Positions 13,720 through 18,349 of a DNA stretch of 18,349 bases are shown here, in pieces. The notes below the pieces were generated by a model that did no database searches, had not been told where the DNA came from, and was given only the letters and a program-made list of their open reading frames with translations. Source of the stretch: Sphingomonas sp. (GTDB taxonomy: Bacteria; Pseudomonadota; Alphaproteobacteria; Sphingomonadales; Sphingomonadaceae); contig JASLBO010000040.1 of NCBI GenBank assembly GCA_030146605.1, positions 1-18,349 of the forward strand, written 5' to 3'. Position 1 is the stretch's first letter. The number at the start of each line of letters is the position of its first letter. The translations under genes and the position numbers were made by a program.

Positions 13720-16700
13720 TTACCCCGCCGCCTTGGCCAGCCCCCGCGAGAGCTGCAGCGCGCCGTGGAGCCGGGCCTTGGGGTCGGCCCAGGCGCGGTT
13801 GATCACCAGCTTCATGTCCGGGCGCAGCCGGGCAGTCGCGCCGAGCTTGTCGACATAAGCGAGCAGGCCGGGGACATTGGGGAACTTGTCCTCGAAAAAG
13901 GTGACGAGCGCGCCCCTGGGTCCGACGTCGATCTTGGCGATGCAGGCCTTCTTCGCATTGAGCTTGGCCTCGATGAGGCGGAGCAGATTGTCGGTCGGCT
14001 CGGGCAATGTACCGAAGCGGTCGATCAGCTCGGCGGCGAATTCCTCGATCCCGCGCGTGTCCTCGACATCGTTGAGGCGGCGATAGAGGCCCATGCGCAA
14101 ATCGAGATCGGGGACATACTCCTCGGGAATCATGATCGGCGCGTCGACGGTGATCGACGGCGACAGGTCCTTGGGGCGGATGTCGTCGCGCAGGCCGCCG
14201 GCCTTGGCATCCATGATCGCCTCTTCGAGCATCGACTGGTAGAGTTCGTAGCCGACCTCCTTGATGTGCCCCGATTGCTCGTCGCCGAGCAGATTGCCCG
14301 CGCCGCGAATGTCGAGATCGTGCGCCGCGAGCTGGAAGCCGGCGCCGAGCGATTCGAGATCGGAGAGGACCTTGAGGCGTTTGCCGGCAGCCTCGGTCAT
14401 CTGGCGTTCGGGCGGGGTGGTCAGATAGGCATAAGCGCGCGTCTTGGCGCGGCCGACGCGGCCGCGGATCTGGTAGAGCTGCGCGAGGCCGAACTTGTCG
14501 GCGCGGTTGACGATCAGCGTGTTGGCCGAGGGAATGTCGAGGCCCGATTCGATGATCGTGGTCGAGATGAGCAGATCGTAGCGGCGATCATAGAAGGCCG
14601 ACATCCGCTCCTCGACTTCGGTCGGTGCCATCTGACCGTGCGCGACGACATAGCTGATCTCGGGGACCTCCTCGCGCAGGAACTTCTCGATATCGGGAAG
14701 GTCGGAGATGCGCGGGGTGACGAAATAGGCCTGGCCGCCGCGATAATGCTCGCGCAGCAGCGCCTCGCGCAGGACGACAGGGTCCCACGGTATGACATAG
14801 GTGCGCACTGCGAGGCGATCGACCGGCGGGGTCTGGATCACCGAAAGCTCACGCAGGCCCGACATCGCCATCTGCAGCGTACGCGGGATCGGCGTGGCGG
14901 TGAGGGTGAGGACGTGGACGTCCGCCTTCATCGCCTTGAGCCGCTCTTTGTGAGTCACGCCGAAGCGCTGCTCCTCGTCGACGATGACGAGGCCGAGGCG
15001 CTTGATGTCGATCGACTTGGACAGGATCGCGTGGGTGCCGATGACGATGTCGATCTTGCCCTCGGTGAGGCCTTCCTTGACCGTTTTGGCCTCGGCAGCC
15101 GGGACGAGGCGCGACAGGCGGCCAATCTCGATCGGGAAGCCCTGGAAGCGCTCGACGAAATTGCGATGGTGCTGGCGGGCGAGGAGCGTGGTCGGGCAGA
15201 CCACGGCGACTTGCATCCCCGCCATCGCCGCGACGAAGGCCGCCCGGAGCGCGACCTCGGTCTTGCCGAAGCCGACATCGCCGACGATCAGCCGATCCAT
15301 CGGCCGGCCGGCGGCGAGGTCGCCGAGAACGTCGTTGATCGCGCGGTCCTGATCTTCGGTCTCTTCATAAGGGAAGCGATCGACGAAGGCGGGGTAGCCC
15401 CCATGATCGGGCTCGGCGATTTCGGCGGGACGGGTGGCGCGCTTGGCGGCGGTGGCGATGAGATCGCCCGCAATCTCGCGGATCCGCTCCTTCATCTTCG
15501 ATTTGCGGCGCTGCCAGGCTTCGCCGCCGAGGCGATCCAGCGTCGCGCCTTCCTCGCCCGAGCCGTAGCGGCTGAGCACTTCGAGATTTTCGACCGGGAC
15601 GTAGAGCTTGTCGCCGCCGGCATAGGAAAGCGCGACGCAATCGTGCGGCGCCTTCTGCACCGGGATCTGGGTCAGGCCTTCGTAGCGGCCGATGCCGTGT
15701 TCGATATGGACGACGAGGTCGCCAGGCGAGAGCGTGGCGAGCTCCTGGAGGAAGGCGTCGGTATTCTTGCGGCGCTTGCTGCGGCGGACGAGACGGTCGC
15801 CGAGCATGTCCTGCTCGGTGAGCACCGCGACATCGGGCGCAGTGAAGCCATGATCGAGCGGCAGGACGATCAGGGCGATGCCCTTGTCGGCGGTCCCGAG
15901 CGCTTCCTGCCAGCCATCGGCGTTACGGGCGCCCTTGAGGCCGTGGTCGGCGAGAAGGCCGGACAGGCGCTCGCGGGCGCCGACCGAATAGCTCGCCAGG
16001 ATCGGTTTTCGCCCGTCTTTCCGTACCTTGGCAAGGTGCGCTACGACTGCTTCGTAGACATTGGCGGTCGCGGCGCGCTCAGGGGCGAAATCGCGCGGGC
16101 CGTCGACCTGGAAGTCGAGGACCGTGGCGCTCTCTGGCTCGTGGAAGGGTGTGGCGATATGGACCGGGCCGTGATCGAGCGCCCTAGCCCATTCGTCGGG
16201 CGACAGATAAAGCGTGTCGGCGGCGAGCGGGCGATAGCTGCCGGGGGCGGTCGATTCGGCGCGGACGCGGTTCTGCTGATAATCGGCGATCGCTTCGAAA
16301 CGCTGATCGGCGGCGCCGGCAGTGGCCGAGTCGCGGACGATCACTGCATCGTCGGGGAGATGCGCCAGGAGTGTGTCGAGCCGCTCTTCGAACAGCGGCA
16401 GCCAATGCTCCATGCCGGCAAGGCGGCGGCCGTCGCTTATCGCCTGATAAAGCGGATCGCCGGTAGCGTTGGCGCCGAATTTCTCGCGATAGCGGCCTCG
16501 GAAGCGCTTGATCGATTCCTCGTCGAGCAAGGCTTCGGAGGCGGGCAGGAGGGTGAAGCCTTCGACACGGCCCGTAGTGCGCTGATCCTCTGGCGAGAAG
16601 GTGCGCAGGCTCTCGATCTCGTCGCCGAAGAAGTCGAGCCGCAGCGCCTGTTCGGCGCCGCTGGGAAAGAGATCGACGAGCCCGCCGCGCACCGCGAACT

Positions 16701-17178
16701 CGCCGGCGTCGTGCACCGTGTCGACGCGGACATAGCCGTTGGCCTGGAGCAGCGTCGCGAGCTTGTCGAGGCCGATGCGCTCGCCGGGGGCGAGACGGGC
16801 GACGAGCTGGCGGATGCGGAAAGGCGTGAGCGTGCGCTGGCTCGCGGCATTGACGGTGGTGACGAGCAGGCGGGGCTTTTCAGACTTGATTTGAAGTGCG
16901 TGGAGCGTCGCGAGCCGTTCGGACATGACGCGCAGCGTGGGGCTGGCGCGGTCGTAGGGCAGGCAGTCCCAGGCCGGATAGCTGAGGATGTCGAGCTCGG
17001 GGGCGAAATAATGCGCGGTCGACGCGATCGTGCGCATCGCCGCTTCGTCCGAGGCGACGAACACGGCCATGTTACCGGCGCGGGCGAGGTCGGCCAGCAT
17101 CCAGGGGAGGAAGCCGGTCGGCGCGCCCGAGAGGGTGAGGGGGCGGGTGGCCGTGAGGATCTTTTTGAGGTCGGGCAT
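13720..17178 (-). CDS. mfd: Transcription-repair coupling factor Mfd
   Basis: Mfd is the DNA translocase that removes stalled RNA polymerase from lesions and recruits UvrA. The 1152-residue protein is complete. The N-terminal UvrB-like module (about 1-340) includes SGAPTGFLPWML and YPAWDCLPYDR. The RNA polymerase-interaction domain begins near 483 (LSPGDLVVHIEHGIGRYEGL). The translocase has Walker A GDVGFGKT at 633-640 and Walker B DEEQ at 734-737, followed by LTATPIPRTLQMAMSG. Further on are IIESGLDIPSANT, the QIRGRVGR helicase motif and RGAGNLLGDEQSGH from about 958. A C-terminal regulatory domain ends the protein. It lies downstream of sdhE on the same strand, with a 93-nt gap occupied by a palindromic repeat. 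No good ribosome site precedes the ATG (only AAGAACAAGA). Confidence 0.98.
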   Translation of the reverse strand: MPDLKKILTATRPLTLSGAPTGFLPWMLADLARAGNMAVFVASDEAAMRTIASTAHYFAPELDILSYPAWDCLPYDRASPTLRVMSERLATLHALQIKSEKPRLLVTTVNAASQRTLTPFRIRQLVARLAPGERIGLDKLATLLQANGYVRVDTVHDAGEFAVRGGLVDLFPSGAEQALRLDFFGDEIESLRTFSPEDQRTTGRVEGFTLLPASEALLDEESIKRFRGRYREKFGANATGDPLYQAISDGRRLAGMEHWLPLFEERLDTLLAHLPDDAVIVRDSATAGAADQRFEAIADYQQNRVRAESTAPGSYRPLAADTLYLSPDEWARALDHGPVHIATPFHEPESATVLDFQVDGPRDFAPERAATANVYEAVVAHLAKVRKDGRKPILASYSVGARERLSGLLADHGLKGARNADGWQEALGTADKGIALIVLPLDHGFTAPDVAVLTEQDMLGDRLVRRSKRRKNTDAFLQELATLSPGDLVVHIEHGIGRYEGLTQIPVQKAPHDCVALSYAGGDKLYVPVENLEVLSRYGSGEEGATLDRLGGEAWQRRKSKMKERIREIAGDLIATAAKRATRPAEIAEPDHGGYPAFVDRFPYEETEDQDRAINDVLGDLAAGRPMDRLIVGDVGFGKTEVALRAAFVAAMAGMQVAVVCPTTLLARQHHRNFVERFQGFPIEIGRLSRLVPAAEAKTVKEGLTEGKIDIVIGTHAILSKSIDIKRLGLVIVDEEQRFGVTHKERLKAMKADVHVLTLTATPIPRTLQMAMSGLRELSVIQTPPVDRLAVRTYVIPWDPVVLREALLREHYRGGQAYFVTPRISDLPDIEKFLREEVPEISYVVAHGQMAPTEVEERMSAFYDRRYDLLISTTIIESGLDIPSANTLIVNRADKFGLAQLYQIRGRVGRAKTRAYAYLTTPPERQMTEAAGKRLKVLSDLESLGAGFQLAAHDLDIRGAGNLLGDEQSGHIKEVGYELYQSMLEEAIMDAKAGGLRDDIRPKDLSPSITVDAPIMIPEEYVPDLDLRMGLYRRLNDVEDTRGIEEFAAELIDRFGTLPEPTDNLLRLIEAKLNAKKACIAKIDVGPRGALVTFFEDKFPNVPGLLAYVDKLGATARLRPDMKLVINRAWADPKARLHGALQLSRGLAKAAG

Positions 17179-17192
17179 TCTTGTTCTTTCGT

Positions 17193-17270
17193 CATCCCGG
17201 CGAATGCCGGGATCTCGTGCCGCGGGCGAGCGGCTTGTGGCCCGAGACCCCGGCTTTCGCCGGGGTGATG
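17193..17270. repeat. Palindromic repeat between sdhE and mfd (CATCCCGGCGAA type)
   Basis: The left arm at 17193-17217 (CATCCCGGCGAATGCCGGGA and then TCTCG) pairs imperfectly with the right arm at 17243-17270 (CGAGACCCCGGCTTTCGCCG and then GGGTGATG). Each arm also folds on itself, as CCCGGC-GAAT-GCCGGG and CCCCGGC-TTTC-GCCGGGG. This is another common dispersed family in alphaproteobacterial genomes (recalled). It starts 1 nt from the sdhE stop codon side and ends 14 nt before the mfd start codon. It therefore occupies the whole gap between two co-directional genes and could reduce read-through or affect mRNA processing. Confidence 0.85.
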
Positions 17271-17271
17271 G

Positions 17272-17538
17272 CTAATTAGAAATCGGTACGTAATTCAGAC
17301 TCTTGAGGGCGCGCATTATCGTGCCCTCATAGCGTTCGGGCACCGCGGCGGTCCCCATCGCCCAGGCCATGATGTCGACATCCTGCTCTTCGAGCAAAGT
17401 CTCGAACAGGTCGATCTCGGCGGCGTTCCAGCTCTCGGCGTGCGCGTCGAAGAAGCCCCCGACCAGCAAATCGGCTTCTTTTACGCCGCGGTGCCAGGCG
17501 CGAAAGCGTAGACGCTTGAGGCGATGTTCGCGGTCCAC
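17272..17538 (-). CDS. sdhE: FAD assembly factor SdhE
   Basis: SdhE (DUF339) is a small cytoplasmic protein that promotes covalent attachment of FAD to the succinate dehydrogenase flavoprotein subunit. The 88-residue protein has the RGxxE motif (RGVKE at 17-21) needed for flavinylation, followed by ADLLVGGFFDAH, the helix FETLLEEQDVDIMAWAMG and a C-terminal helix (MRALKSLNYVPISN). The start is the GTG at 17538: the family begins with xDREHRLKRLRFRAWHRG, and a GGAG site lies 5 nt upstream. The frame is open far beyond this start but has no family match there. It is divergent from recG (72-nt gap, which must hold both promoters) and upstream of mfd on the same strand. Confidence 0.93.
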   Translation of the reverse strand: MDREHRLKRLRFRAWHRGVKEADLLVGGFFDAHAESWNAAEIDLFETLLEEQDVDIMAWAMGTAAVPERYEGTIMRALKSLNYVPISN

Positions 17539-17610
17539 GGAATCTCCAACGCAAATCGGCCGGCGGCGCTTTGAGCGACTGCCAGCTTCGGTGTAGGGGC
17601 GCAGATAGAC

Positions 17611-18349
17611 ATGCGGCCGGACATTCTCAATCCACTGTTCGCGGAAGTGACCGCGCTGAAGGGCATCGGCCCCGGGCTGGCCAAGCCGCTGGAGCGGCTT
17701 GGGCTGGCGCGGGCGGTGGACGTCGCGTTCCATTTGCCGACCGGGTTCATCGATAGGGTGCCGCGCGAGGAACTCGATTCCGCCGATGCGGGACGGATCA
17801 TCGCGATCACGCTGACCGCGGTGAATTACCGATTCGGCGGGAGCGCGCGGGCGCCGGCACGGGTGCAGGCAGTGGATGCCAAAGGCAATTATGTCAGCCT
17901 GGTGTTCTTCGGCGGCAATTCGGGCTGGGCCAAGAAGCTGCTGCCGCTGAACGAGCCACGCTTCGTCTCGGGCAAGCTCGAAACCTATGGGCAGGAGTTG
18001 CAGATCGTCCATCCCGACCTCGTCCTGCCTCCGGAAGAAGCGCAGTCGGTCGGGCGTGAGGCAGTGTATCCTTGCTCGGAGGGCATCACGTCGAAGCGGA
18101 TCGGCGCGCTGGCGACGCAGGCCCTGGAGCGCGCGCCTGAACTGCCCGAGTGGATCGAGCCGAGCCTGAGGGCAAAGCATGGCTGGCCGGCGTGGCGCGA
18201 AGCGCTGACCACGATCCATGCGGATCCCGCCGATGCCAAGGCGCGCGAGCGGCTGGCTTACGACGAAATCTTCGCCAACCAGCTAGCCTTGCTGCTGGTG
18301 CGCGGCGAGGCACGATCCAAGCGCGGACGGCCGCTCGCCGGCGACGGGC
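17611..18349 (+). CDS. recG: ATP-dependent DNA helicase RecG, N-terminal part (runs off the window)
   Basis: RecG is a branched-DNA translocase that remodels stalled forks and recombination intermediates. The window holds 246 codons from the ATG at 17611 with no stop; the helicase motifs lie beyond the edge. The visible part is the N-terminal wedge domain: MRPDILNPLFAEVTALKGIG with PGLAKPLERLG, then FHLPTGFIDRVP, then the OB-fold with VSLVFFGGNSGWAKKLL and VSGKLETYGQELQIVHPD. The conserved linker AVYPCSEGITSKRIGAL follows (commonly YPLTEGLT in relatives), then RERLAYDEIFANQLALLLVR, which leads into the first helicase domain. A weak AGGGG lies 11 nt before the ATG. The reading frame is intact to the edge. 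It is divergent from sdhE. Confidence 0.95.
   Translation, partial: MRPDILNPLFAEVTALKGIGPGLAKPLERLGLARAVDVAFHLPTGFIDRVPREELDSADAGRIIAITLTAVNYRFGGSARAPARVQAVDAKGNYVSLVFFGGNSGWAKKLLPLNEPRFVSGKLETYGQELQIVHPDLVLPPEEAQSVGREAVYPCSEGITSKRIGALATQALERAPELPEWIEPSLRAKHGWPAWREALTTIHADPADAKARERLAYDEIFANQLALLLVRGEARSKRGRPLAGDG

Noticed and set aside
13765..17268. A 1167-codon ORF antisense to mfd, longer than mfd itself
   Set aside because: Striking by length, but mfd has every expected motif and the antisense product has none. Its C-terminal end runs into the palindromic repeat. It would need protein-level evidence to be taken seriously.

Overview
The window is a GC-rich, densely coding stretch of bacterial chromosome that looks like a sphingomonad (Alphaproteobacteria, Sphingomonadales; probably Sphingomonas or a close relative). 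The basis is the style of the protein sequences (SecA, ArgJ, MoaA, Mfd), the recG / sdhE-mfd arrangement, a CC0125/CC1285-like lipoprotein, and palindromic intergenic repeats of the kind common in these genomes. The genus is inferred from recall, not from a search. Most of the window is core metabolism and genome maintenance, with two small patches that look acquired.

Layout: (1) 25-1659, minus strand: argJ (arginine biosynthesis) followed 3 nt later by a GFA-family zinc protein. (2) 1742-2390, plus: a Phd/YefM-type antitoxin and PIN-domain toxin overlapping by 17 nt, lower in GC than their surroundings. (3) 2455-5569, plus: a small ORF with a hydrophobic, signal-peptide-like N-terminus, a perfect 8-bp stem-loop, then secA. 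This layout resembles a secretion-monitor leader and is the most interesting lead in the window. (4) 5570-5717: a nested palindromic repeat between convergent genes, then a Gly/Trp/Tyr-rich lipoprotein gene on the minus strand. (5) 6452-7986, minus: an adenine/adenosine deaminase gene overlapping a phosphoribosyltransferase gene by 4 nt, a purine-salvage pair. (6) 8058-9128, plus: a KTSC-domain small protein and a zinc-ribbon DUF4145/HEPN-like gene of lower GC, next to tRNA-Asn(GTT) on the minus strand. (7) 9373-11150, minus: moaA overlapping NAD kinase by 4 nt. (8) 11231-13611, plus: a soluble receiver-like/PAS/degenerate-GGDEF/EAL protein, predicted to be a c-di-GMP phosphodiesterase, overlapping an unrecognised beta-rich protein by 4 nt. 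(9) 13720-17538, minus: sdhE then mfd, separated by a palindromic repeat. (10) 17611 to the window edge, plus: the N-terminal part of recG, divergent from sdhE.

Several gene pairs are translationally coupled: argJ/GFA, antitoxin/toxin, deaminase/phosphoribosyltransferase, moaA/nadK and EAL/orphan. Three unrelated palindromic repeat families sit at gene junctions, two of them between convergent genes where they could end transcription from both sides. I saw no CRISPR array, prophage, insertion sequence, rRNA or biosynthetic cluster. Very long antisense ORFs opposite argJ, secA and mfd are treated as high-GC shadows.
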